Assembly: GCF_008033235.1 (NCBI RefSeq) | Contig: NZ_CP042432.1 | Location: forward strand, 1,364,001 to 1,428,000 | From: Anseongella ginsenosidimutans | Lineage (GTDB): Bacteria; Bacteroidota; Bacteroidia; Sphingobacteriales; Sphingobacteriaceae | Reading direction: 5' to 3' | DNA: 64,000 nt | Part shown: positions 18,501 through 27,159 of the stretch, piece by piece | Layout: each line of letters begins with the position of its first letter | Numbering within the stretch: the stretch's first letter is position 1 | Program-made: the position numbers and the translations under genes | The notes under the pieces: generated by a model | What the model was told of the DNA's origin: nothing | The model's database searches: none | What the model saw: only the letters and a program-made list of their open reading frames with translations

Positions 18501-19049
18501 ATGGAAGAGTATTTAGCAATGATCAAAATGTTTGCGGGTAACTTTGCGCCCAGGTATTATATGCTCTGCAATGGGCAGCTCCTGTCAATCGCCCAAAATA
18601 CCGCCTTGTTTTCCGTGCTTGGCACCACATACGGCGGAGACGGGCAAACAACCTTCAGTTTGCCTGACCTGCGCGGCCGGGCGCCGGTAGGCCCGGGACA
18701 GGGGCCGGGCTTGCGGGGTTATACGTTGGGAGAGCGGGGCGGCGTGGAGTCCGTTACGCTGATCGCCACCCAGATGCCAGCCCATAACCACGGCTTTCGT
18801 GCAAGTACTAATGCCGGTACCGGTAACACGCCTTCCGGCGGAGCTTTATTAGGCGTTCCTCCGGCCATTGGAACAGGGCCATCAGCTGAGCCGGTTAATA
18901 TTTACACCGGGGACAGCGGCGCAAGCACTATGATGTCCCCTGTCAGTATTCTTCCCGCAGGAAATTCCCAGCCGCATGAAAACATGCAGCCTTACAGCGC
19001 GATCAATTTCGTAATTGCGGTTGCCGGAATATATCCTTCAAAAGACTAA
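18501..19049 (+). CDS. phage tail-collar domain protein (microcystin-dependent-protein family)
   Basis: A 182-residue protein with the tail-collar fold: YLAMIKMFAGNFAPRYYMLCNGQLLSIAQN, then LFSVLGTTYGGDGQTTFSLPDLRGRAPVG, LGERGGVESVTL and the MPAHNHGF motif, ending MQPYSAINFVIAVAGIYPS. These motifs match the free-standing collar proteins (MdpB-like) found in many Bacteroidota and cyanobacteria without a phage. It has no signal peptide. It lies between a PorP/SprF gene and a binding-protein-like gene on the same strand with 24-34 bp gaps, and no phage genes are near. Its role outside phage tails is unknown; surface or adhesive roles have been guessed for the family. Confidence 0.85.
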   Translation: MEEYLAMIKMFAGNFAPRYYMLCNGQLLSIAQNTALFSVLGTTYGGDGQTTFSLPDLRGRAPVGPGQGPGLRGYTLGERGGVESVTLIATQMPAHNHGFRASTNAGTGNTPSGGALLGVPPAIGTGPSAEPVNIYTGDSGASTMMSPVSILPAGNSQPHENMQPYSAINFVIAVAGIYPSKD

Positions 19050-19073
19050 GCCGGTTCAAGATCCAGCAATAGT

Positions 19074-20237
19074 ATGAAAAGACCTTTCCGAATAGGTTTT
19101 TTGACACCGTATTCCGGTATCTATCCATTTTATCCGCAGCACCTTACGGCGGGATGGCTGCTGGGTATGGGACTGGACCCTTTCCGGCAGGACCGGGTTC
19201 AGTTTGTGCATGAATACACCAAAACGGGAAGCGGCAGGGACTCGGTCCAGGCTGTCCGGAAGCTCGTTTTTTTCGATCGCGTTGACCTGGTTTCCGGCCT
19301 GGTGGGATATAAAGCCATCACAGAGGCCATTCCTGTGCTGGAACAGGCTGGTCAAACGGCTTTCTTTTTTGATATGGGCGAATACATTCCCTATTTTCCC
19401 TATTTAAGCCCTAATATTTTTTATGCATCCCACCAATTGTGGCAATCGGAATACGCCCTGGGTCATTGGGCGCAGCAATATTTCGGGGATGCAGGCCTGG
19501 TACTTATGCCCGTATATGAAGCTGGTTATCATTTTAGCGCCGCGTTTCGCCGTGGCGCAATTGCCGCCGGAAATACTGCCCTTCATCTTCAGGTACTGCC
19601 TGATGATCCCGGGCAGAGCATGCAGATTCGCCTCAAAAATTTCTTTGCATCGCTGGAAGAAAAGGAGCCGCCTTACGTTCATGCTATTTTCTGCGGGAAT
19701 CATGGTACCGCTTTCCTGGCGGAGTGGGCGAAAAGCAAATGGGCGAAGAGAATACCATTGCTGGTCAATGAACCTATGGCCTATGACGATATATTACAGG
19801 ATGTAGCAAATCTTGACCTGGAAATCTATTCTTCCACGATGTGGGATAACCAGGGCCAGCATGGGTTGAACAGGGAATTTGTTGACTCTTTCGAAGCCGC
19901 CTGCGGGCAAAAGGCCAATGTGTTCGCATTGATGGGATATGAAGCGGGCCTGGTATGGAAGGAGTTATGGCCTTCGGTGGAAAAGGCGGACTGGGACGGG
20001 ATACGTAACCTGTTGAGACAAGAGATCATTGTGGGGCCGCGAGGCGAAAGGAACTTTTATCCCCAATCGGGATTCGCCCTGCCCCAAACTACCATATATA
20101 AGATAAGAACCAGCCGGCAACAGCCGCAGAAAATGGCGCTCGCCCAGGGCAAAGGCATGCATTTTAATGCCGCAGCCTTCGAAGAGATCCACCGCGATAG
20201 TGTGTCAGGCTGGCAAAATCCATTTATGTGTGTTTAA
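19074..20237 (+). CDS. type I periplasmic-binding-fold protein without a signal peptide
   Basis: A 387-residue protein with the Leu/Ile/Val-type (Peripla_BP_6) binding fold: opening FRIGFLTPYSGIYPFYPQHLTAGWLLGMG, the first-lobe end DLVSGLVGYKAITEAIPVLEQAGQ, and a second lobe with VNEPMAYDDIL and LEIYSSTMWDNQGQHGLNREFVDSFE. ABC-transporter members are exported, but this one starts directly with the first beta-strand (MKRPFRIGFL) and has no signal peptide, so it is probably cytoplasmic, as in AmiC-like sensors. There is no ABC permease or ATPase in the locus. It ends 31 bp before the giant adhesin gene. The ligand is unknown; a sensing or chaperone role in the T9SS locus is a guess. Confidence 0.7.
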   Translation: MKRPFRIGFLTPYSGIYPFYPQHLTAGWLLGMGLDPFRQDRVQFVHEYTKTGSGRDSVQAVRKLVFFDRVDLVSGLVGYKAITEAIPVLEQAGQTAFFFDMGEYIPYFPYLSPNIFYASHQLWQSEYALGHWAQQYFGDAGLVLMPVYEAGYHFSAAFRRGAIAAGNTALHLQVLPDDPGQSMQIRLKNFFASLEEKEPPYVHAIFCGNHGTAFLAEWAKSKWAKRIPLLVNEPMAYDDILQDVANLDLEIYSSTMWDNQGQHGLNREFVDSFEAACGQKANVFALMGYEAGLVWKELWPSVEKADWDGIRNLLRQEIIVGPRGERNFYPQSGFALPQTTIYKIRTSRQQPQKMALAQGKGMHFNAAAFEEIHRDSVSGWQNPFMCV

Positions 20238-20268
20238 ATTTCATAAACGCAAAAATGAACGCAGAACT

Positions 20269-23200
20269 ATGAAGATGCAACTTTTTACCGGCTTGTTATT
20301 GTCCGTCATCAGCACATCAGTGGCGGGGCAAACAACCATTACATTTGATGACCAGGGCTATGCCCACGATGCTGACCTTGGAAAAACCGTCACCATCGGG
20401 AATTTTGAGTTCAGTGTGCGTGATCAAAATCTTCAGGAGCATGAGTTTGGTTCAAATATTTATTACGAATCAGATTTGGACGGGCATGGTTTTGGCGGGT
20501 CCGGGTTAATTTATGCCGGTGATCAGCTTAACACAGACGACCCCTTTTATTTTATTATAAAGACTGTCGATGGTACGGAACAGGACTTCCAAAGTTTTTA
20601 CATGTATGATTATGTTGGAATTTCCGGTTTTGGAATGAGCCTGACGGCTGAAGCCTACAGAAATGGCCTGTTGCAGGGAACGCAGGATCTGATCCTTAAC
20701 AATCAAAAAGACACATATTCTTTAAATTCACAGTTTGACAATGTGGACGAGATCAGAATAAGGCAGCGCACTCCCTTGCCACACCCCGATAATTCCGGCG
20801 TGGCCGTTACCTTCGATCATTTTGTTATCGGGTCAGCAGGTGTCAACGTTCCTCCCGTTGTCAGCGGGCTGCCCGCCAGCATTGAGATTATTGAAGATAC
20901 CAGGGGTGAACTTGATATCTCATCAAGCAGCTTCAGCGATGAAGATAGCGATGAGATCACGGCCATCTTGTCGGTATCCGACGGCACCATCGCTTTGGCT
21001 GCTACCGGCGGACGCCCGGTAGTACTCGCAGGAAACAATACCCCGACCATTACGGTAAGCGGTACTCCCGAGGCCATTAATGGGTACCTCGATATTCCTT
21101 CTAACGTTACTTATATACCACCGGCGGGCCTGAACGGTTCTCCCGCGGCCATCCTTACCGTCAGTGCCAGAGACAATGACGGCTCCGGGGATGTTGAACT
21201 TGGTACGGTTCCGATTAACATTACGGGCGCCAATGATGCCCCGGTAATCGCCACAAGCGGTGGCAGTACTACTTTTACGGAACCACGTACCGGCAGCCCT
21301 GAGCCGGTAGCAATTGACAACGCTTTAACGGTGGCCGATCCTGATAACACTACACTGGAGTCAGCTACTGTGATGATAAGTGATAATTTCCAGGACGGTC
21401 TGGAAGATGTACTTGCTTTTGCCAACGATGGCGTCACAATGGGCAATATTACCGGCAGCTATGACATCGCCATGGGCATACTGAACCTCTCCTCCGCGGG
21501 GGCGACGGCGACACTGGCGGAATGGCAGGCAGCCCTGCGCGCGGTCACATATAGCAACAGCTCATCGAACCCTGCCACCGTTAACCGCACAATTACCTTC
21601 GTCGCATACGATGGAACGGCCAACAGTGCGGGAGCTACGAAGGCTGTATCGGTGCAGGCAGTCAACACCATCCCGCTCGTTGCCAACCTGGATGGCGATA
21701 ACGTCACATTTACAGAGGGCGGACCTGCAGTCTTGCTTGACGCAGGCGCGGATGCCACGGTTTCTGATCCGGACACACCCAATCCGGACGACGGGTATGT
21801 AGTCATTCACATTATCAATGGCGTTGTGGGAGAAGATATGCTATCCATCCGGCACGAAGGAATGGGAGCGGGCCAGATTGGCGTTGTGGGCGGGGACCTG
21901 CATTACGACGGAACGCACATCGGTATGATAACCGGAGCAGGCACCAGTTCCATGAGTGTGGAATTCCTTCCCACCGCAACATTTGCTGCCGCGCAGGCGC
22001 TGATCAGGAACCTGGTCTATCTCAATTCCAGCACGAACCCCTCGTTAGATCCTCGTAAGATCCGTATTTCACTGAATGACGGAGTGGATCGCGTGAGTTC
22101 GTTGAACGATGTCATGGTAAACGTTAAAGCCCTAAGCAATGCGCCGGTGGTAACGACCAGCGCCGGTGTCACCACTTTTACCGAGTCGTTTTACGGCGGC
22201 TCAACCCAGGAGGTAATTGATAACGCATTAACGGTGACCAATCCTGGCAATACGAACATAGCTTCGGCGACCGTGAGCATCACCGCTAACTTCCAGTCCG
22301 GGGAAGATGTACTGAGGTTTACGGGCGACGGTGCTACAATGGGTAATATTACCGGTAGCTATAATGCGGGCACCGGCATATTAAGCCTTGCTTCCGCAGG
22401 CAGCGCGGCAACATTGGCGGAATGGCAGGCAGCCTTGCGGGCTGTTACCTATGACAACGGTTCACATACCCCGAATACGGCAAGCCGCACGGCCAGCTTC
22501 GTAGTGAGTAACGGCTCCGAAGACAGTAACCCGGCAACAAAAACAATTGATGTGGTAGCAGTGAATTCCAAGCCAGTTGCGGTGGATGACGCGTTAACGA
22601 CCAGTGAAGGTGTACCCGCAACCGGTAATATACGCACCAATGATTCCGATCCTGACGGAGATGAGCTGGTCGCGGCTCTTATTACCGCACCCCCAATCTC
22701 CCTGGGATCTGTGCTATTGCTTGCGGATGGCAGCTTTACCTTTACACCCACCTCCGCCAACCATGGGGGGGTGGCAAAGATGCAGTATCAAGTATATGAT
22801 TATGCTTTCCTTGCTGATACCGCATGGGTATATGTCACGGTAGAGGGGATAAACGACGCCCCTGAGGTAACAGCACCGGCAACTATCGATGTCGATGAAG
22901 ATGTAGCTGGTCCACTCCCCGGCATCAGTTTCGCCGACGCGGATGCCGGCAGCAGCAGCGTTACAGCAACATTTTCGGCAGCCTCCGGAACATTTTCGGC
23001 TACGTCTGGCGGCGGGGTGACCGTTGGCGGGTCCGGAACCGGCTCATTGACATTGGCCGGTCCAATCGCCGACCTCAATACGTTTATCGCCGCAAACAAC
23101 CTTACGTTTACTACGGCGCTTAACGCTACCGGCAATGTGACCTTCACCGTAAATATCGATGATGGAGGTAATACAGGTGCGGATCCCGGCAATTCCGGAA

Positions 23201-26200
23201 CCAGCAGCTCGGAGGCGGATATGACAGCGGTAACGGTGTTTGTGAAAGCCATAAACGATGCTCCTTTGAATGCTGTCCCCGCCCCCCAGTCCATTGACGG
23301 GGACGAATCACTGATATTCAGTACCGGCAACAGCAACCTGGTGTCCGTTTCAGACGCCGATGCAGGAGGCAGTTCAATACAGGTCAAACTAACGGCTACA
23401 AATGGCCTGGTGACCCTGCCCGGCGCTACCGGACTGATTTTTATAAGCGGCGACGGAGCAGATGACGGTACAATGGCCTTTTATGGTACTATTGCCGACA
23501 TTAACCAGGCCTTGCACGGGATGATATTCCAGCCGACGGCCGGTTTTAGCGGAGCTGCCAGCCTGCAAATCACTACCAGCGACCTTGGATCATCGGGGTC
23601 GGGAGAATCGCAGACCGATACTGATTTAATTAACATTACCGTAAACCCCATTAACCCGGTTATCACCACCGTAAACGCAAGCAGGCCTGACGGCGCTTAC
23701 AAATTGAATGAAGTGATCCCGGTAACGATCACTTTCAACCAGGCTGTCGATGTTACCGGAGGTACACCCAACCTGCTGTTGGAAACGGGCGCGACGGACC
23801 GGAAGGCAGTTTATAGTTCCGGTTCGGGATCCAATACCCTCCTGTTTAATTATACTGTACAGGCGGGCGATCTGAACGCTGACCTGGACTATGCTTCCAC
23901 AGCCGCGCTGGCGTTGAATGCGGCTACCATACAAAGTGGCTCAGGCATGGATGCGGTCTTAACGCTTCCGGTCCCTGGCGGCGGCGGTTCCATTGCCGGA
24001 CAGCATGACATCGTTATCGATGGGGTGAAACCTGTAGTAAGCTCGGCAGGTGTGCCGGCAGACGCTTATTACCAGGAGGGGGACGTGTTAGGGTTTATCC
24101 TGAACTTTGATGAGAATGTCAATGTAAACGATGGCGGCGGCACGCCTTATTTGGCGCTGACCATTGGTTCTGCAACCGTGCAGGCCGATTATACCAGCGG
24201 CTCCGGCTCCAGTGTTCTTAACTTCCAATATATTGTGCAGGCAGGGGAACAAGATCTGGACGGTATTGAACTCGGCAGCAGTATTGTGATGAATGGCGGT
24301 ACGATTCGCGACGCAGCCGGCAATGACGCGGCAGCAGCCCTCAACAATGCGGCATCCACGGACAATGTGTTCGTGTATTCTCTGATTCCTGGTGTAACGC
24401 TATCCACCACGGCCAGTTCACCGGTGAACCAGGCGTTTACCCTGAGCATCGTGTTTACTGAAGCTGTGACGGGCTTTGACTTAACGGATGTCAGCTTTGG
24501 CAACGCCACCCTGAGCAGCTTGCAAACCGCGGACAATATTACTTATACGGCCCTGGTCACCCCTTCGGCAAACGGAACAGTAAGCCTCAGCGTTCCCGCG
24601 GGTGCCGCACAAAACATTGCCAATAATGATAATACGGCATCAAATACGCTGAACCTTATTTACGACAATGCCATGCCGGCTATCCCGCAGGGGCTGGCTG
24701 CGGTTCCACGTAATGGCCAGCATGTCATTATCTGGACGGCTAATTCCGAGAGCGATCTGGCCGCCTATGCCCTTTACGGCGCCACTACACCAAATCCTAC
24801 CGCCTTGTTAACCCGGATTAATGCGCCGGCAACCACTTATACGCATACCGGCGTGGCAGCGGGCGTTACCTGGTATTACCGGCTTGCGGCAATAGACCAA
24901 GCAGGCAATGAAAGCGGCCGCAGCGAAGAAGCATCAGCTATTGTTAAGTTTGACCAGGAGATTACCTTTGCTTCATCCGCTTCGGTAATCTATGGCATGG
25001 CTGATTTTGATCCCGGGGCCATCAGCACTAACAGCAGCATGGAGATTATGTATCGCAGCAGCGATGAAGAGATCGCCAGTATTGCGGGAGGCATGGTACA
25101 CATAAACAAGGCCGGAACCGTAACTATTACGGCCAGCCAGGAAGGCAATGCTCTTTATAATGAAGCCATTCCCAGGGACCAGGTCCTCACGATTGAGAAA
25201 GCGCCGCTAACGGTCACGGCCGAAAACAAAACCCGGAAATTTGGCGAAGAAAATCCTCTTTTTACCTTTAGCTATGAAGGCTTTGTGAATGGAGAAGATG
25301 AAAGCCAGCTAGGCACTCCTCCATTGGCATCCACCGAAGCTACGCCGCTTTCACCTCCGGGCGAATACCCCATTATTGCCTCCGGAGCGGCCGCGGATAA
25401 CTATATGCCGCGTTATGTAAACGGAACGCTGACCGTTGTGCCGGCAGCGCGCACACTCACGTTCGCGCAACTTCCGGAGAAAACCTACGGCGATGCCGAT
25501 TTTGATTTGACAGGCGAAGCTAACACCGGGGAAACAGTCATTTACTCCAGTTCGAATACAGCCGTTGCTGAAATAGTGAACGGCAAGGTCCGGATCACCG
25601 GGGCCGGGACCGCCACGATCACCGCCACCTTGCCGGAAAACGCGAATTACAGCAATACTCCTGAAATAAGCCGGGAATTACTGGTAAAGAAAGCGCCCCA
25701 GGAGATCCATTTCGCCGAGATCGGGCAAGTGCAGCGGGATGCCGGAACCCTTCAGCTGGACGTAAGCGCTTCCTCCGGGCTGGCGGTGCAGCTGGAAGTG
25801 AGGGATAACCTCGTAGCCACCCTTACCGGGCCATCCGACCTGCTGGTGCTGCGCCTGGGCCGGACCATTATTACCGCTACCCAGCCCGGGAATGCAAATT
25901 ACCTGCCGGCCGCTCCGGTGGAAAGAGAACTGCTGGTAGTTGACCAGGCCGGTCAGCGCGTGCGCGTACACCAGGTAGTTTCGCCAAACAGCGATGGCAT
26001 CAACGATTTTCTCATCATTGAAGGCATCCGCGATTTCCCGGATAACAGAATGGTCATTGTTAACCGCAACGGCATATCCATGTTCGAAACAAAGGGCTAT
26101 GACAATGGAAGCAACATCTTTCACGGCAAAGCCAACACACGGGTAATCAGCGAGAACCTGCCCGCAGGAACTTATTTCTATTTACTCGAGTACCGGAACG

Positions 26201-26250
26201 GCAGCGAAATGCAGCGGCTAAAAGGATGGTTTGTGCTGAAATATCAGTAA
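20269..26250 (+). CDS. giant T9SS-secreted multidomain adhesin with gliding-motility C-terminal domain
   Basis: A 1993-residue exported protein. I start it at the ATG giving MKMQLFTGLLLSVISTSVAGQ, a clean signal peptide; an upstream in-frame ATG would overlap the previous gene and hide the signal. Order: a unique N-terminal domain (about 25-190), cadherin/VCBS-like beta-sandwich repeats to about 1200 (DNALTVADPDN, TLAEWQAALRAVTYSN, AVDDALTTSEGVPATGN, with TLAEWQAALRAVTY present twice), repeats with VTITFNQAVDVTGG and LGFILNFDENVNV, an fn3-like segment near 1480, MBG-like repeats (APLTVTAENKTRKFGEENPLF), and the type B sorting domain from about 1905 (VSPNSDGINDFLIIEGI to GWFVLKYQ). It should be exported by T9SS with the PorP/SprF of the same locus and probably acts in adhesion. 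Confidence 0.9.
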   Translation: MKMQLFTGLLLSVISTSVAGQTTITFDDQGYAHDADLGKTVTIGNFEFSVRDQNLQEHEFGSNIYYESDLDGHGFGGSGLIYAGDQLNTDDPFYFIIKTVDGTEQDFQSFYMYDYVGISGFGMSLTAEAYRNGLLQGTQDLILNNQKDTYSLNSQFDNVDEIRIRQRTPLPHPDNSGVAVTFDHFVIGSAGVNVPPVVSGLPASIEIIEDTRGELDISSSSFSDEDSDEITAILSVSDGTIALAATGGRPVVLAGNNTPTITVSGTPEAINGYLDIPSNVTYIPPAGLNGSPAAILTVSARDNDGSGDVELGTVPINITGANDAPVIATSGGSTTFTEPRTGSPEPVAIDNALTVADPDNTTLESATVMISDNFQDGLEDVLAFANDGVTMGNITGSYDIAMGILNLSSAGATATLAEWQAALRAVTYSNSSSNPATVNRTITFVAYDGTANSAGATKAVSVQAVNTIPLVANLDGDNVTFTEGGPAVLLDAGADATVSDPDTPNPDDGYVVIHIINGVVGEDMLSIRHEGMGAGQIGVVGGDLHYDGTHIGMITGAGTSSMSVEFLPTATFAAAQALIRNLVYLNSSTNPSLDPRKIRISLNDGVDRVSSLNDVMVNVKALSNAPVVTTSAGVTTFTESFYGGSTQEVIDNALTVTNPGNTNIASATVSITANFQSGEDVLRFTGDGATMGNITGSYNAGTGILSLASAGSAATLAEWQAALRAVTYDNGSHTPNTASRTASFVVSNGSEDSNPATKTIDVVAVNSKPVAVDDALTTSEGVPATGNIRTNDSDPDGDELVAALITAPPISLGSVLLLADGSFTFTPTSANHGGVAKMQYQVYDYAFLADTAWVYVTVEGINDAPEVTAPATIDVDEDVAGPLPGISFADADAGSSSVTATFSAASGTFSATSGGGVTVGGSGTGSLTLAGPIADLNTFIAANNLTFTTALNATGNVTFTVNIDDGGNTGADPGNSGTSSSEADMTAVTVFVKAINDAPLNAVPAPQSIDGDESLIFSTGNSNLVSVSDADAGGSSIQVKLTATNGLVTLPGATGLIFISGDGADDGTMAFYGTIADINQALHGMIFQPTAGFSGAASLQITTSDLGSSGSGESQTDTDLINITVNPINPVITTVNASRPDGAYKLNEVIPVTITFNQAVDVTGGTPNLLLETGATDRKAVYSSGSGSNTLLFNYTVQAGDLNADLDYASTAALALNAATIQSGSGMDAVLTLPVPGGGGSIAGQHDIVIDGVKPVVSSAGVPADAYYQEGDVLGFILNFDENVNVNDGGGTPYLALTIGSATVQADYTSGSGSSVLNFQYIVQAGEQDLDGIELGSSIVMNGGTIRDAAGNDAAAALNNAASTDNVFVYSLIPGVTLSTTASSPVNQAFTLSIVFTEAVTGFDLTDVSFGNATLSSLQTADNITYTALVTPSANGTVSLSVPAGAAQNIANNDNTASNTLNLIYDNAMPAIPQGLAAVPRNGQHVIIWTANSESDLAAYALYGATTPNPTALLTRINAPATTYTHTGVAAGVTWYYRLAAIDQAGNESGRSEEASAIVKFDQEITFASSASVIYGMADFDPGAISTNSSMEIMYRSSDEEIASIAGGMVHINKAGTVTITASQEGNALYNEAIPRDQVLTIEKAPLTVTAENKTRKFGEENPLFTFSYEGFVNGEDESQLGTPPLASTEATPLSPPGEYPIIASGAAADNYMPRYVNGTLTVVPAARTLTFAQLPEKTYGDADFDLTGEANTGETVIYSSSNTAVAEIVNGKVRITGAGTATITATLPENANYSNTPEISRELLVKKAPQEIHFAEIGQVQRDAGTLQLDVSASSGLAVQLEVRDNLVATLTGPSDLLVLRLGRTIITATQPGNANYLPAAPVERELLVVDQAGQRVRVHQVVSPNSDGINDFLIIEGIRDFPDNRMVIVNRNGISMFETKGYDNGSNIFHGKANTRVISENLPAGTYFYLLEYRNGSEMQRLKGWFVLKYQ

Positions 26251-26259
26251 GATCAAGGA

Positions 26260-26577
26260 CTACTTTTCTCCGCCTTCGGGGCCGTAAAAAAACACCCAGG
26301 TTGAAAAATTGTCTGAGAAATTAATAAACCTATGCTCGGCGCCTGCGGGTACGAACAGAAAGTCGCCCGGTTTAAAAGCGGTTATCTTCCCTTCCAGGAA
26401 GAAATCGCCCTCGCCTGAAATGATGATGTACACTTCGTCTTTGGAATGAGGTTGTTGATGATCCTCTATATGAGGCTGGTAAATTTCAACCTCCAGCGTT
26501 CCGTGAGTAAATAATTTTGCGAAAGGCTTATCGGACCTGGACAAGATGCCGCGTGCTTCGTTGGTGCTGATGTGCAT
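26260..26577 (-). CDS. small cupin domain protein
   Basis: A 105-residue single-domain cupin: LEVEIYQPHIEDHQQPHSKDEVYIIISGEGDFFLEGKITAFKPGDFLFVPAGAEHRF. The two cupin motifs are complete; the first carries the metal-ligand pattern with His and Glu (QQPHSKDEVY), the second has AEHRF. Such proteins bind a metal and a small molecule, often as isomerases, dioxygenases or sensors; none can be assigned here. It is cytoplasmic. It follows the DUF1801 gene by 12 bp on the minus strand, so the two are likely one operon, and converges on the adhesin gene with a 9-bp gap. Confidence 0.85.
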   Translation of the reverse strand: MHISTNEARGILSRSDKPFAKLFTHGTLEVEIYQPHIEDHQQPHSKDEVYIIISGEGDFFLEGKITAFKPGDFLFVPAGAEHRFINFSDNFSTWVFFYGPEGGEK

Positions 26578-26589
26578 ATTATAACGTAT

Positions 26590-26982
26590 CTACTTTAATC
26601 GCCGCAATTCACCTTTTCGTTTTACTACGTTTTTATAGTCCCATTGGATATGCCGGGATTTTTCAAGCCACCGCTTCAGGTCTTTGGCGCTGACCTGGTC
26701 TGCGCGGGTATAGCGGGCGGATGCGTCCCGGAATTTGCCGGTGCCGGGTTCTAAGCCTTCTTCATCGAAACTTGCGCCGCTCCAGAACATCAAACGTACA
26801 CTATCTTTAAGCTTGCTATAACCTACTATTGGATTTCCATCTAAAAACCATACTGGGTGCCGGTGCCAGATTTTGTTCTCCGCATCAGGGAGGCGTTTGC
26901 TGATCTCTCTTGATAACAAATCGCAGATCTCTCTGTCACCATGGGGCAGGGAGTCATTGTATTTCCGGATTTCGGGGTTCAT
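26590..26982 (-). CDS. DUF1801 domain protein
   Basis: A 130-residue cytoplasmic protein with the DUF1801/YdhG-like pattern: ISKRLPDAENKIWHRHPVWFLDGNPIVGYSKLKDSVRLMFWSGASFDEEGLE, then GTGKFRDASARYTRADQVSAKDLKRWLEKS. Some family members bind iron or act as frataxin-like chaperones, but the family is largely uncharacterised. It has its own promoter (26989-27019) and is followed by the cupin gene. It is divergent from the second SusC gene across a 177-bp region. Confidence 0.8.
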   Translation of the reverse strand: MNPEIRKYNDSLPHGDREICDLLSREISKRLPDAENKIWHRHPVWFLDGNPIVGYSKLKDSVRLMFWSGASFDEEGLEPGTGKFRDASARYTRADQVSAKDLKRWLEKSRHIQWDYKNVVKRKGELRRLK

Positions 26983-26988
26983 TGTTAA

Positions 26989-27019
26989 CGAAGATACTTA
27001 GCTGTTTTTTCTTCTGCAA
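26989..27019 (-). promoter_or_regulatory. promoter of the DUF1801-cupin operon (TTG-N20-TATCTTCG)
   Basis: Minus strand TTG (27019-27017), 20 bp, TATCTTCG (26996-26989), one mismatch to TAnnTTTG. The box ends 6 bp before the ATG at 26982, so a near-leaderless transcript is predicted. Confidence 0.5.
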
Positions 27020-27146
27020 TTCCGCACTTAATCTCATAGCGCGGATCATATGCGCGAAATATCCGGAAATTTTACGGGTATCCGATGCAGCGGCATATTA
27101 TATCTTGATTTAATACTCGCTGAACACCGGCTTAACAATGCCTCCA

Positions 27147-27154
27147 TAGCTTTG
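27147..27154 (+). promoter_or_regulatory. -7 box (TAGCTTTG) of the second SusC/SusD operon
   Basis: TAGCTTTG exactly matches TAnnTTTG and lies 5 bp before the susC ATG at 27160. No TTG is present at the -33 distance, so an activator may be needed. The rest of the 26983-27159 gap shows no gene. Confidence 0.45.
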
Positions 27155-27159
27155 CCGCC

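Noticed and set aside
20167-20268. Longer adhesin start at 20167
   Set aside because: It would lie inside the preceding gene and place 34 extra residues before a clean signal peptide.
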